64,000 nt of DNA. It comes from Pseudisothecium myosuroides. Taxonomy: Eukaryota > Streptophyta > Bryopsida > Hypnales > Lembophyllaceae. The stretch is taken from contig OX637289.1 of assembly GCA_951799445.1 (NCBI GenBank), positions 3,140,501-3,204,500 on the forward strand, in the 5' to 3' direction. Numbering within the stretch: the stretch's first letter is position 1; the number at the start of each line of letters is the position of its first letter. This document shows, one piece after another, positions 24,554 to 36,655 of the stretch. Below the pieces are notes generated by a model. The model did not search any database and was not told where the DNA came from. It saw only the letters and a list, made by a program, of their open reading frames with translations. Both the position numbers and the translations under genes were made by a program.

Positions 24554-25301
24554 CTAAAGTCCCATTGTCCCCTTGGGGGACAAAATGGATTTTGGGCGGG
24601 CTCTTACGGTCTCAATATTTTTTTTGATTTTCTGAATTTTTTTTGTGAAGACAGAAAAACACATAAGCTTTCCAAAAACATAACTTTTATTTCAATTGGT
24701 GCACGGGAGCAAAAGTTATGGCACAAAAAGTCCTTTTGTTTTAGTGCGGTGGGCAAAATAAAACCCTCAAAAAAACTTTAAACAAAAAATTTTAAGAATT
24801 TGTTTTTTGTAGATTATATTTTTGTCTACATTTGAAGCTTTGACTCATTCTATTTGGACTAATAATGAGAAAGTTATGGACAATCTTGTTTTTTGGGCAA
24901 TCTAAGCATCTTCTTGAAAAAACAACTTATACTACGTAGTATTCAATTTTGAATGCAATTTTTACAATTTTGCAAAAAAAGTTGTTAGATAGGGTTAGGT
25001 TTGCTTTCTAGAACAATCTCACCTTTGGAATTATTGTGTTTTAATCCATCTTAGCGCTATTAATGGTTCAATTTTTCCTTCAATTTTAAACCTATTTCTA
25101 CTTAACAAATTTTAATGAGTGAAAACTAAGTGTTTTTTTTTTAAGATATTTTTTGTAGACTCTCAGCTCAATTCTTCATCATATAAAATTAGAAATTCAA
25201 AATCAATAGAACAATTTTTATTGTTTTTTGCTCTTTGCTATAGAAATGGTAGTTTTGAGTGGTTTTTGATGGAAAAAAGGCCCCGTAATTTTATAGGTTA
25301 A
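24554..25301. mobile_element. TTAA-flanked element, subfamily A, abutting
   Basis: It begins CTAAAGTCCCATTGTCCCC, overlapping the end of the previous element, and ends CCGTAATTTTATAGG-TTAA. The left terminus is decayed, but the following GGGGGACAAAATGG is shared with the copy at 10657. It forms an end-to-end chain with the B element on its left. Confidence 0.6.
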
Positions 25302-26424
25302 TTAATTAACTTCCATTATCCTTTGTTTGTACTTTCAACAAAAGAATAGTGCTTCAACATGACGTTGGCATCAATGTCACAACATTTGAAATCATTCTTA
25401 TTTCAGTGTAGTTATAAAATAATAATATTGCTACCAAATGATTATCGATCCTACTACAATATTGGTATATACATGTGGAGATTTCTTCATGAAATACTCA
25501 GTCTATACAAGTAAAGTAAGTATACCTCAAAGCGTTAATTCCCCAATTGCATTGTCTTTCTACGTGCTTGTAACATTTCAACCTAAAAATCTTAGACAAG
25601 TGTTCAAAAGAGACAATTGGGGAGGGGATGCTTGTGCAAATGTTACTTGGTATTAACTTTGCTTTATGCCTTCTGAGAACTTGGGAGGAGCAAGAAGAGA
25701 ACTCTATTCAAAATTGAGGAGAGGATTAGCGGTTAGTCTCTATTAGACACCCTTTCGCTCCACTTGTTGCCTTGGTCACAACAAAAGGTGTTCTTTGAAA
25801 CTCAAGAAAAGCAATTGGGAGGATTTGATCACCTTGGTACTAAGAGTATGAATGTTTTCTTTTTTGTTTCTTTGAATTTGACTGAAATTATTGGTCTATT
25901 ATCAAACTCACATACTTCTTTTCATATACTAATTTAAAGTAACTCACAATACATATTTCAGGTTGCATTGAATCCAAATAACTAAAGAGCAATTTTAAGC
26001 ATCTAAGAGGCAATCTTCCTCTCATCATTTTTGTAAAAGCAAACTACTTCCTCTAATTGGAATGCGAGTGGCTTTTGGGTGACTTGGAACAACTTATGTT
26101 TGGCAGATTAGAAGTCTATTGATAGCGCTTTTTTTCTTGCTGAATTTCCAAGAGGTATTGACCTATTTAAAAAAGACCATTATTTATAGTAATAGACAAA
26201 AATGAAACCCGAATATACCATAAATGATCCTTTAATTTGTATCATAGGTGCTAAAAATTGATAAAAGATCACAATAACAATGTATACAATGTGTATAGGT
26301 CAAGGCCTCCATTTCTTGAAGCAATGCTGAAATTGTATGGTTGTAGGAATCAGACTTACATTGGAGTAACTTGACAAGTCAAATTCAAGAGGTTTGCAGT
26401 CAATTGTGGAGTATCATTACAATC
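25302..26424. other. AT-rich spacer upstream of the COX7a-like gene
   Basis: No gene or clear repeat is recognised. No obvious promoter motif is evident for the small gene that follows. Confidence 0.4.
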
Positions 26425-26619
26425 ATGGGAGATAATTGTGAACGTGTCTTCCAAAAGCAAGCTTACTTTCAAGGCATCCATGGCAAGCCCATTCACTTGA
26501 AAGCTGGTAGTGATAGACTCACTTCAATTGCAATCCCTTTGGCATTTGTTGGAACAACTTTTTTGATGATGTTCCGAGGGGTTTGGAATATGTCCCATGG
26601 ACAAGGCAAGAATGGATAG
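26425..26619 (+). CDS. Cytochrome c oxidase subunit VIIa-like, single exon
   Basis: The 64-aa frame starts MGDNCERVFQKQAYFQGIHG and continues through LKAGSDRLTSIAIPLA, a single membrane helix of about 20 residues, and the tail FRGVWNMSHGQGKNG. This is the pattern of plant COX7a: a matrix-side FQ-x-HK-like segment, D-(K/R)-x-TS-x-AIP before the helix, and NMS-x-G-x-GK at the end. Its length matches the roughly 65 residues usual for that family. The role would be an accessory subunit of respiratory complex IV in the inner mitochondrial membrane. It stands alone in transposon-rich DNA without introns, so it may be a retrocopy, but no stop or frameshift is present. A CACTA-type MITE lies 100 bases downstream. 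Confidence 0.72.
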   Translation: MGDNCERVFQKQAYFQGIHGKPIHLKAGSDRLTSIAIPLAFVGTTFLMMFRGVWNMSHGQGKNG

Positions 26620-26719
26620 TACACATCATCTTTGCAACATGCTTGCCAAAATAGAGCAGGTGGATATATCTAGTTGAAGTAAAAATGAGACCCAATTGTT
26701 TGTTCAAGAATGATATATT

Positions 26720-26882
26720 CACTAGAAGAAACCCGCGTTGGTCTAAACAAAAAATGTGGGCTGAAATTTGTTGAGAACCATGTTTCCAACGCTGGAATCC
26801 CAGAATTTTGCGTTGAAAACATGGTTTTCAACAAATTTCAGCTCACATTTTTTGTTTAGACCAACGCGGGTTTCTTCTAGTG
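26720..26882. mobile_element. CACTA-type foldback MITE with ATT target duplication
   Basis: It starts CACTAGAAGAAACCCGCG and ends with the exact inverse; the two halves pair almost throughout (163 bp). ATT flanks both sides (26717-26719 and 26883-26885), the 3-bp duplication expected of CACTA elements. It carries no gene. Confidence 0.85.
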
Positions 26883-26885
26883 ATT

Positions 26886-28650
26886 CCATACTTGAAACTC
26901 TATCATTCAATTGTATTAGTGCTCATTTGACAATCTATCTTTTATTTAGTTTGGACTGTATTTTTAATCAAGCAATATATATGGTGAGGATTGCATTTAA
27001 TTTGAATAAAAAATTGATTGTTGAAAAGATAGAAGATGATCTTGTGTACATAATTTGATAGGTCTTAGGGACCAAGTTATTCCTAATTTAATGTCTATAT
27101 TGTACATATACAAAATTCAATTATCAATATCATTTAAAATTTTAGCTAGATAATTAGATAATATGTATTGACTAAGAGTCAAAATAGTTGATTCTTAAAA
27201 TTGTTGTAGACTTGCACATCTATGTCTTTGCAGAACTACACTAGTGTATATTCTCAAGTTTTGACAACCTCTTTGTATGTATAAATTTTTCTTTGAAAAA
27301 AATAAATTTAACCAATATTTGTCATGTGCTATTTCTCATCTTTTATTTTGCAACTCTCTCTTGGATTTGTCTCAAAAGGCCTTCCCTGAATCCTATAACT
27401 CCTTTGTAAGTTCCAATATGTGCAAATATTTTCATGAAATGTAAACAAAGTCTATCTTAGAAGACCTTTCCTAAACTGTAAATTTCAAATACTGTCCAAC
27501 ACACATGTCCATCTTGACCATCCACCCTAAGGGGCTGTTCACATGGACGACTCAACCCCGACCTAGGGCTGTCCACATGTAGTTCGCATATACAAATTTT
27601 GAGCCTGCAACCTGATGATGAGGTCGGGTTCCTCCCTCTCTCCACCCTCCTTGAATATAGGAATTTCAAGCCTGCTTTCCTTTCCATCCACCCGACCTTC
27701 TAATTAAACACACAATTATTTGTTACTTATCTCCTTGTCCCACTAAAATTCAAGCTATAGTCCTTACTTTGGGGTTAGTTTGCATGTTTGTCTCTCAAAC
27801 TATATTTTACTTTTAACCAGTTTAACAAAAGGTCCCAACTAGTTGCCACATGCAGAGTGGAGATAATTGGAGTCCAATTGACAACTGGAAGTATGAAGAG
27901 GGGTGGGGCCAACCTGGGGATCCGGTTGCCCCGACCTCCAAATTGAGGTTGGGTCCCCATGCGATCAAGCTCTAAGTCCTTAACCATTCATCCTAAAAGG
28001 CCCATTGGGACCATCCATCAAGACTGTCCACAAGGATGGTACGTCATGCGGGCAGTCCATAGGGTCCATCTTGAGGCCCACCCACTGAGTTCATCCTTCT
28101 AGTGAATCTGTCCATAAGTCCACCCACTGCGTTTGTCCAGCTAATAAGTTCATTCTACTAGTGAATCTATCTTTCTAGAAAGTCCATCCACTGTCTCCGT
28201 CCATAAGGATCGCAATGGCTGTCATCTAGTCTATCATTTGTGCTAACTAAATTACCTTGGGCGAGGATTTAGCTCATTGGCTAATCGTTTAATTCATTAA
28301 AAAAAGTTGCCTTCATCCAACCATTGTCAAATTTTGTGGCATCCATTTCTTATTTCAATTGCCAAAAAGAATATTCAAGTGGACATTGGCCTTGTTAAAG
28401 CTACCACTTGCATTGTCTGTTTTGTTCTATTTCTGATATCAATTGTATTCAATTGGGCATTGACCTTGGTCAAGCCGCCACTTGCATTGTTTGTTTTGTC
28501 TGAACTAGTAGTGTGGGCTAAAACATGGTTAGTGAAAACTCAAAGACTACTATTTATTATAGTTTGGTTATAAAGATTATTTCTAAATATCATGCCTTGT
28601 ACATTTTGTTTTGATACAATTTCAAAAAAGTTATTAAGTCATGTTTTATA
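26886..28650. other. Gene-free spacer
   Basis: No gene is recognised. About 27480-28210 is less AT-rich and full of CCATCC/GTCCA-type low-complexity words (for example CATCCACTG, GTCCATAAGG), probably decayed repeat DNA. Confidence 0.45.
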
Positions 28651-28669
28651 ATGCATTCAATTATGGAAT

Positions 28670-29620
28670 AAAGTAAAATTAATCTTCAGAGCCTCTGGAA
28701 GATACTTCTTGAACTCGCCGTAGTAAGTGATAATGCGACACTGACTTGGATATTTGCCAAGCATGTACGGAAACACTACTATGGTAGAAATACATGACTT
28801 AACTAACTCTCGTAACTCTTTAGTACTCTCTATGTGTGCAACATCATTTCTGTTAGAAATGACAGTTTGGGCGACTGCTCTGAATGCGTCCATGGAATCT
28901 CAAGTGGGTTGCACTCCATAGAGCCTAAATGCCTTGCACGCCAACTGCAAAACCATAGATATTAGGGTAAAAAAATTAACAAATCAATGTACAGTAGAAC
29001 CTCTCTTATTGCATACTGTCTTAGTGCATATATGCATTCAGAGAGGTCGTGATATTTGTGAACAGTAGTTGGAGGCCCCATAGTGAGAGGACACGTTAGC
29101 CAAAGTTCTGACAGAACCTCTCTTATTGCATAAACCTCTCTTAATGCATAGTCCCGACTCTATGCATTAAGACAGGTTCTACTGTAAACAAATATCAAAA
29201 CACTTTAAATCAATAAAAGAAGTAAAAAAAGTCACTCACCAATACTCTCCACTAGACATCCGGCGCTGTTGAATAGAAATGGCCGCCAGCCCCATGCACC
29301 TCACTTCGGCCTTGAACCGCCCATTTGAGTATTTCACCGGCAATTAGTCTAAGCTTATTGGTCACAAAGGGATACAATAATGTGAGCATCTACTTGTTTT
29401 GTTTCATTGCGTCATTGCTCCGATCAAGGACTTCTTTACTTGCGGCCTCTAAACGAGCAAACCTCGCATCTACCTCTGCCTCTCTTATGCTAGGCTCGCA
29501 TACAACAGGGAAAATAAGTTCATACGACAGGCGTCGCTGCGATTTGGAAATGTGAGGCCAAGGACTTTGAAACTTTGAAATAGGAAACCTCTCCGTGGAC
29601 GCCCCTCCACTTGCAGCCAT
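28670..29620 (-). pseudogene. Decayed gene of unknown function
   Basis: Reading from 29620 downward, a frame beginning MAASGGASTERFPISKF runs on through RRLSYELIFPVVCE and a helical EAEVDARFARLEAASKEV segment. It meets an in-frame TAG but stays open afterwards (PFVTNKLRLIAGEILKWAVQ). A further exon-like piece at about 28945-28690 contains CKAFRLYGVQPT, a TGA, then SMDAFRAVAQTVISNRND and LRELVKSCISTIVVFPYMLG. An Emigrant-like MITE lies between the two parts. I do not recognise the family. Coherent protein-like segments with scattered stops suggest a dead gene; the upstream DNA (29.7-30.0 kb) has repeated AAACCCTA words like a plant 5' leader. Confidence 0.4.
28992..29184. mobile_element. Emigrant/pogo-like MITE with TA target duplication
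   Basis: The ends are CAGTAGAACCTCTCTTATTG and its near-inverse CTTAAGACAGGTTCTACTG-type sequence, with TA on both sides (28990-28991, 29185-29186). A CAGTARAACCTC terminus with TA duplication is characteristic of Emigrant-type MITEs of the pogo branch of Tc1/mariner. An internal copy of the CCTCTCTTATTGCAT string is also present. Confidence 0.75.
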
Positions 29621-31270
29621 GTTTAGAAGTCTAATCTTTGAACAATATAAATATTATCAAAAAAATAGACACAGTGTTTAACCCCAAAGAGTCCAAAGAA
29701 AGCCAATTCCAATCCCAAACCCCTAAATTGTGATGAGCCCACCTTCCGATTTTATTGAATGTCTAAAACTCCACAACAACAAAAATAACAAATACTAAAT
29801 CCCTACCTACCATGTTCACCTCAGCACAGCTTACTCCAGCAACCATAATGAACCCAAATTCCAAGCCCGAGAACAAGCAAAACCCAAACCCTACCAAAAT
29901 CCCAAAAATCGCAATCTCGAGAAACCGAAGAACCCAAACCCTAACAAAAGCAACCTTAAACCCCGAGAACCTATGCCCTATTGAAAGCCTGAACATAAAA
30001 ACCCCAAGCCTACCAAAACCCTTCTCAAATTCCAAAAGTCACACAGCAGAGTGATGGAACAAGCAAATAGAAGTAGGATTTTTCAAAATTACCTTACGCG
30101 CGTTGCAGAAACCACCCAAAATCTACAGTGCAACCTCCCATAGCCTTTACACCATAGCACGGTTAGGGTTCCCTACAATTGTAGGTGGTTTAAAGGTGTG
30201 GGTGCCAATTCCCACGATGCCCTACGGCCGTGGGTACCCTAAGGCCAAGGGGCATCCTAAAACTGTCAATACACCTATAATCAACGTCACGGACATCTTT
30301 TTGTCATTCATCCAAATTCTACATCCTCTAATTTTTTGCTTCCTTAGTCCATAAGGGATATTGCGGATGAATGACAAGGGATTCTCTTGTGTAGGACAGA
30401 AGTGCAACTATTCATCCTCGGAATAGTGAGAAAAGTGAAGAACTTCTACAATAGCTTCATTTCCCAATGAGTGCTTTTGGATTTTTTTTTACCAATGATT
30501 CTAACTGTTCCAAAATGGATGTTTTCCAAAAGTCACTCGTCCGTCCTTCACAGTTCAACACAACTTCAAAGTTCATTACAAAGTACAGAATCCATAACTG
30601 CCTGCAAATAAAACTCCAAAAAAACTTTAATCTCATTGATCAAAATGAATGATTCTAAACTTTCCACAGAAATCTGGAAAACCAATTTTTAATTCTTGTT
30701 TTAGAAAACAGTGATTTTCTCTGACCTGCCTAGACTATCCAATTGAAAAAACAAATTATATATCATACAATTAGTTCTTAAACATGTAGTCAAAAGGTAT
30801 CAAAAATGTTGTGCCTCAAAGAAAACCTGGTCCCCAAATTGTGTGATTTTTAAAGAAAAAACGGCCGAAATCCATTTGTAGAAAGCTGTCCAAAATTACT
30901 ATATTGCCAAAAATGCAACTTCATCCTTTAGGGGTCACTACATTTCAAAGTCACACTTTTTCTTAATAGAACAAATTAAACTCAAAAGTTCTTAATTTTA
31001 GTTATCTAAATAAATAGAAGTTGTAAATAAACTAGAGAATTAGAATTAATGAGCACATCTAATTTGTGCTATTTATATTCATGTCACTACAAGAATCAAT
31101 CTTGTTTTAAAAAGCCACGTCATATACTTCATACAACTCAAAGCCTAAAAGCTATGAAATTCAAATGAAAAGAAGGAGAAAAAGATTTCACTGAATGTAA
31201 ATATCCCGAAGATGTAGAATTCATGAGAAAAAAATGTCGAAGTTGAAAATAATCCCAAGAATTTGAATTC
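29621..31270. other. Spacer with AAACCCTA-rich segment
   Basis: Between 29860 and 30010 there are several AACCCAAACCCTA-type words, too irregular for a telomere tract and more like telo-box-rich leader DNA. Open frames on both strands there reflect this composition. No gene is recognised. Confidence 0.4.
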
Positions 31271-31279
31271 AATAGGACC

Positions 31280-32000
31280 CATATTAGTGGTTCTTTTTTT
31301 TAATTTAATAGGCGAACCAAGTTAAAAATGAACCCAAAACTGTTGCACTTTAATGAACCAAAAAAACAAAAAGTCATGGAAACTTGCATGCTAAGGTGTG
31401 TAGAAAAAAAGATAGAAGTTGGAAATAATCCCAAGAATTTGAATTTTTGAAACTCCCATTTTGATTGTCTCTAATTTAGTCCATGAATTAGAAACAATTT
31501 AATTACTCATTTGTTGTACTTTAAAGAATTGATTTTAGAAAAGTTATAGGATTAGGGTTTTAGGATGTATGAAAAAAAGCAACCAATAAGTTGTAAGTAA
31601 TTGAAATAGTTAAAATTCATGAGAACATCAAACCCACATTTTTTTTCATCTCTCAACCCTAGACCAAAAAAGTTTTACTCATTTGTTGTACTTTGTGAAA
31701 ACCAACTTAAGTTATAGAATTTGTGTTTTACTGTATATAAAAAATTTAGGGTGACAAGTTCTTCATATATTATATCCTTAGAACTCATGAAGATAATAGA
31801 TTTGTATTTTTTTTCTCCTTCAATTAGACCATAGATTTAAAAAGAAAATGAACTATTTGTTGCACTTTAATAATATTAGTATACTAAAGTTGTAGAATTT
31901 ATATTTAAACATATGACCCAAATCAAGAGAGAAGTGGTAAAGAATTCAAATATTTAGGATTTATGAGATTATTAAAGTCAAATTTTTTCTTCATAATTGA
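31280..32000. repeat. Degenerate tandem repeats, period about 150 bp
   Basis: The motif CATTTGTTGTACTTTAA or a close variant recurs near 31340, 31510, 31690 and 31855, each followed by AAAGTTATAGAATT-like sequence. The units are strongly diverged. No coding frame is present. Confidence 0.4.
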
Positions 32001-32069
32001 CATTTTAACCACCTAAAACCCTTAACTATTTGCTAAAATTCAAAGAAACTAATGAACAACAGTGACTAT

Positions 32070-32270
32070 GTTTTCACCCAAAACACTCCAAAATTGCCAT
32101 TTCTAGGACAAGCACCAAATTTTAGAATTTTTTTATATTTTTGGACAAATGTAACCATAGGATCTTGTAGTACACTGGGTCGAGAAAATGTGGAAAAAAT
32201 TTCAGAAATTTCCACTGTATAGATTGCAAGATATTAGTGTTTGAAATGACAACCCCCTTTCTTTGGCTTT
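32070..32270. repeat. Remnant of a subfamily A TTAA element
   Basis: This segment keeps the order seen at the end of the element at 23628: a TGCCATTT segment, then CCATAGGATCTTGTAGT, a short gap, and GCAAGATATTAGTGTTTGAA. The termini are lost. Confidence 0.5.
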
Positions 32271-32929
32271 GCAAAAAAATGAGCAGCCGCACTTCACAAG
32301 ATCACATTTGTATGAAAAAATTAATGTAATAATAATAAAATTAAGTGTTTGAGTTGATTTTCTTTAATTTTAGCTACCACTTAGAGGTTTAAATTGTAAA
32401 TCCAAGCACAAATTGATTAGGTCCTAGCATATACTTGGAAATTAATCTCCTATCCAATTGAAAATTGAAAATTTTACATGTAAATTTAACTATTACTTTC
32501 TCCATTTAATTTTTTTGAATTTCAGTTGGATTTAGCAAGTCATTTCATTAGAGAAATTCTGAACCCTCCAGAGGGCTGCTCCATAGTGACCAAACCACTC
32601 TATTAATTGCATGAGAATTAGTAGGGGCATGTAGCTGCAGTGCATTGTCAGATTGTGTGAATATCGCAAAAGACGTCAGGACTCCTATAATGAGGGTGTA
32701 GAAGTCTATTTAATAATCAGCCGCGTGAATACAAAGTGATTAATTGGCAAATTAATCAAATTCACTGAAGTTAAACAAAATGAAGTGGATTTTCAAGCTA
32801 GTTGCCAAAAAATTTGAAACTCTTATGTTTTCCAATTTACTTCAAAAGCCACTTAGATTTGAATGTTTGAAGGTGAGAAGAGACACTTGTTCTATACACA
32901 TGGGGTAGTAAAAGGTAGAACAAACCATG

Positions 32930-33406
32930 TGGGATATGTAATTTAGAATTTGTAGTTCCTCTCAACCGCTCATAATTAAGTTTAAAGTAGGAATTGTGTT
33001 AAAACTAGAATTTCAGACCTCATTTAAGCATAGTAGAATTATTTTTTTCAAATTTTTTTGAACTAAACAAAGTTGGAAAATTAATCTATTTTTCATCTCC
33101 AAAAATCCGTTTGAGGTTTAGAGCCTCCAATAAAAAGTTATGGACAGAATTTGGAGAAGGTATTTGAAAATGTCAAAGAAAATCTCCCTTTCAACCCCTT
33201 TTATAATTTTGTTTATAAATTTTTATTGGAGGCTTTAAAACTCAAACGGATTTTTGGAGATGAAAACTAGCTTAATTATCCAAATTTTTTTAGTTCAAAG
33301 TTCTTTGAAAAAATTCATTATACTATGCCTAAATGAGGTCTGAAATTCAAGTTTTAATACAATTCCTGCATTTGACAATGAGTGATCTCTCTTCTAAATA
33401 TCCCAT
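32930..33406. mobile_element. Large foldback element
   Basis: Two arms of roughly 200 bp pair as inverted repeats: 32930-33155 and 33215-33406, with the best match around ATCTCCAAAAATCCGTTTGA and CCTCCAATAAAAA. The loop is about 60 bp. There is no coding capacity, and the arms have diverged visibly, so it is not recent. Confidence 0.65.
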
Positions 33407-34538
33407 ACCCTTTGAGGATTCACCATGGACAATTGATTTTTCTATATAAACAACCTCTTCACCCTTCATTTCCAGCAATTGTCAATGAATTATGAATATT
33501 ATGTTGCCATTAAAATAATCTTTTGATGGTAGATGTTCTTGGACTATTTTCGACATTTGGCTTTTTTTTTCATAACTTGGGTAGAAAACAAGGTATGCAA
33601 TAATTAGGATTAAGATTCATTACATTACCTGACCCCGATTATTTAACTACTTGTACTTGGATTTTGAACGACTGACAGTCATCAGAAATCTCAACTTCAG
33701 GTGATCGACTAAGGTAGGTATCCTTAAACCGCCACTAATTGCTACTGTGCCTAATTACTCTATTAGACTGTTCAAATTCTTATATACTCTTATTGGCAAG
33801 GGAAAGGAGGTTCCAACGCAGCAAAGAACGCGACATTTGGATACTGTATGCAAAAGTTATGAAGGAACAAAGTTTGGTTCTAAAAGCGTTTCTTTCACAG
33901 AGGTACATAACTGATTTTGGAAATGTACACACTCTGAAGATGGCGCTTTAAGGTCAGTGGCGCATTTAGGATACCTACCTTATAGGGGGAAAAAAATCAT
34001 GAAGCAAAGTTAAATGGTCCTTTCAGCTGCTTTGGAGCAGCCCTCCAGAAGGTTGATAAATTCTCTAGTGGTAGTGGAGCTCTAAAGTTTAGAAGCTTTG
34101 CCCTATAAAAAAAATTCTAGCAATTCAAATTGACAAGATATGAAAGAAAGTATGTGAACTCATCATTGTTCTTTTTTCAATTGCTTCTCTTATTTGCACT
34201 TGTCCAACATTTCAGGGCATAAATTTAAATTTAAAATTAAATTTAACACAAGTTTAGATAAGGAGGCAAAATTGTAAAAGGGATGATAATGCATACACTT
34301 TAAAAATCCTAAATTCCTACAAGTCTCACTAAGGGACTCTTGAAGATTTAGGCCAATATTTATGATTTTAATTTTTGGCAAGATTTTTTGAAACTTTCTG
34401 GTGTATCTTTATCAAAGAGCATTTTCAAGGAAAATACAACTTGTATACATTCCTAAACAAAGACTAAGTGTATATTCAATGTGAATGCCTCTATCAAAAG
34501 TTGCCAATTTTAAATACTTAATTTTTGAGCTCTAGCTG
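33407..34538. other. Gene-free spacer
   Basis: No gene or clear repeat is recognised; the sequence is AT-rich throughout, with a slightly GC-richer patch at 33780-33960 that gives only a short featureless frame. Confidence 0.45.
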
Positions 34539-34738
34539 TATGGACAATTTCATTAAAATGGCGATATTCCAATTTGTCATTTTGATGGTGTGCCATTTTC
34601 ACCATCTATGACCGGTATAGATTTCAGAATGGACGTTTTGAACCATTTAGGACATGTATAGATTTAGAATGGCCGTTCTAAACTGTTTTCATGTCATTTT
34701 AAAATAATATTTCCATTTTTATGAAATTGCCCATCTAT
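34539..34738. mobile_element. MITE family 'GGGCAATTTCAT', copy 1
   Basis: The left end TGGACAATTTCATTAAAATG pairs with the inverse of CATTTTTATGAAATTGCCC at the right end (about 200 bp). The interior includes ATTTTGATGGTGTGCCATTT, shared with copy 3. Confidence 0.65.
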
Positions 34739-34867
34739 GTACAAAAGAAACCTTAGGACCATCCACTTTTGGCTATGCACGGGCTTTTACTTCATCTATT
34801 TGTGGAAGAATTTGACTTCATCTAGAATAATCGCTTACCTAGGATATTATCCCAATATAAATATAAG

Positions 34868-35047
34868 TCTATATACATGGGAAATTTTGTTAAAATGGCA
34901 ATCATTCCGTAGCTTTGGCACTTTGACAGATTAGAGTTTAGACCGCAAGGTCTGAAACCTATACTTGTCCTAGATGGTTTAGATTGCGTGGTTTGAGGAT
35001 GGCATATGGAATATCGCCATTTCAACAAAATTTGCCATACATCTAGA
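34868..35047. mobile_element. MITE family 'GGGCAATTTCAT', copy 2
   Basis: The ends are GGGAAATTTTGTTAAAATGG and the inverse of CCATTTCAACAAAATTTGCC (about 180 bp). It is closely related to copies 1 and 3 at the termini and diverged inside. Confidence 0.6.
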
Positions 35048-35739
35048 CTCATTTTTTGATTCAAGATTCAATTTGGGATCCTATAGGCTAGAAGCTTAGA
35101 ACCTTGCAAAGTTTAATTTCAAATTTGATGATATATGGTGGTTTACAAATCACTAGAAGGACATATTTAGATATTATAACCAATGAAAGAAGGGATTTAG
35201 GTCTTGTCCTATAAGACCCATGGCCAAAAATGCCCTATTGCTTTATGTAGCCATTTTTAGGTCAAGATAAAATGTAAGAATTACTATTCACCACCAGATG
35301 ATCAATGCAAAGCCCCCAAGTTTGTTATAGTTATTTATCCTGTTAGTGTGTGCCTGACACTAATCCATCAAATTCAAACTATTTTAAATTAGGGTATATT
35401 GAAATATCACTATATTGTTTCAATTTTTACTAAAATAAAATTTCATATTAGAACTAATTTTGCTCCTTTGCTAATAAGGATAAATCAATTTAAGTGGATA
35501 CCGGACCTAGTGGTCAAGTTCAACATTCTATTTGACAAATAATTGATTAATATTAACAAATGTGATTTGGAAGATGCCTAAAAATATAGAGTTTTTTTCC
35601 CATCAATTCCAACATCTATTTTAGAAATATTCTTTGCCAACCTTGACCACTACGTACGGTATGAACCACCAAAATTGGGTTGACATTTACACATAATTAG
35701 GAGGTGTGCACTTGTAGTTTGCTTTCTTCAGTAGTAACC

Positions 35740-35965
35740 TATATGTCAAATGGGCAATTTCATTAAAATGGTTGTATTTCATTAAAATGGTTGTATTCCA
35801 AGTGTTGTTTTGACGGTGTGCCATTTTGCCCATCTAGGAGAGATATAGATTTTAGAACGGGCATTTTGAACCATCTAGAACAAATATAGATTCAAAACAA
35901 GCGATCAAAATTGCAAACGGGCCCAAGTCAAGGAATATTGCCATTTTAATGAAATTGACTATATG
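35740..35965. mobile_element. MITE family 'GGGCAATTTCAT', copy 3
   Basis: The left end GGGCAATTTCATTAAAATGG, with a short internal repeat of ATTTCATTAAAATGGTTGT, pairs with the inverse of CCATTTTAATGAAATTG. About 225 bp. No gene is present. Confidence 0.65.
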
Positions 35966-36640
35966 AAGATAAGATTTGATACAAATGAAGAACTTTAGTT
36001 TGTGAAAAAGTGCCACATTTCATCTTGTGGTTGGTGTAGGATGACACAGACCTTCCAAATACGACATGGAAATTCAGTTTGCTTGTGCAAACTGATCCTC
36101 ACGAACAGTAGCAGTATCCCGAACTTGCGAGCTGGTTAGGTTGCAAGCAATTCAGTTCCACTGGAGGGGGAAGCAGGCTCACCCTTTCGGAATTTTGAGA
36201 ACCCCGTCAAGCAATCATTCCGTCCGCGACGATCGATGTGCATGGCGTCTATTTCACAATTCAATATTCATCAGAAGCTGCTTGAGAACCAAGTTACAGC
36301 GACGGAGGTAGAATCACGCACAGATTCAGGACTTTTCTGTCTCGCCGCTGTCGTCCCTCTCAGTGTAGTCTCAGCCTGGCGGATGGGCTTGCAATTGCAA
36401 GGCAACCACCCATGTGCAATTCCAGTCATGGCGACGGTTGGATTCGTTACCTTGACGTGAGGCCCAGAGTGACCTCGTTTTCCGGATCACCGAATAGGGA
36501 TCAGCAAGGTTTCTAGTCGCAGCAGTTGCACGCAAATCGATGTAACTTACAAAAGGTCGTTGGAAATCGGAATCTGATCTGAATTGGTAGTCGATTCAGT
36601 GCCAACCACACCACACGAAACTGAAGCTGTAACGAAAGAG
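35966..36640. other. GC-richer shoulder of the AVT6-like island
   Basis: Composition rises toward the downstream gene. A 74-codon frame at 36236-36460 has a hydrophobic middle but no family resemblance and is not claimed as a gene. The DNA is probably distal promoter of the transporter gene. Confidence 0.35.
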
Positions 36641-36649
36641 TGGGGTCAC

Positions 36650-36655
36650 CACGTG
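36650..36655 (+). promoter_or_regulatory. G-box (CACGTG) in ABRE-like context
   Basis: TCACCACGTGTCGTC contains a G-box in a context (CCACGTGTC) that plant bZIP proteins of the ABA-response class bind. It lies about 1.1 kb upstream of the proposed TATA box of the AVT6-like gene. Confidence 0.4.

Larger units (their letters stand above)
22676..24557. mobile_element. TTAA-flanked element, subfamily B copy 2, carrying two nested insertions
   Basis: The left end is TTAA-CCCCTAAACCGTAAATGCC (with a short internal duplication) and the right end is CCTTGGGCATTTAGGGG-CTAA, the last TTAA having mutated to CTAA. Complete elements lie inside at 22921-23565 and 23628-24201. Without them the host is about 670 bp, matching the other B copies. 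Confidence 0.7.

Noticed and set aside
29860..30010. Telomere-like AAACCCTA words
   Set aside because: They are irregularly spaced and mixed with unrelated sequence, so not an interstitial telomere tract; more like telo-box-rich leader DNA.
29763..30054. 80-90-codon frames on both strands near 29.9 kb
   Set aside because: Both are low-complexity products of the repeated AACCCAAACCCTA-type sequence.
36236..36460. 74-codon frame upstream of the AVT6-like gene
   Set aside because: Short, with no domain and in likely promoter DNA.
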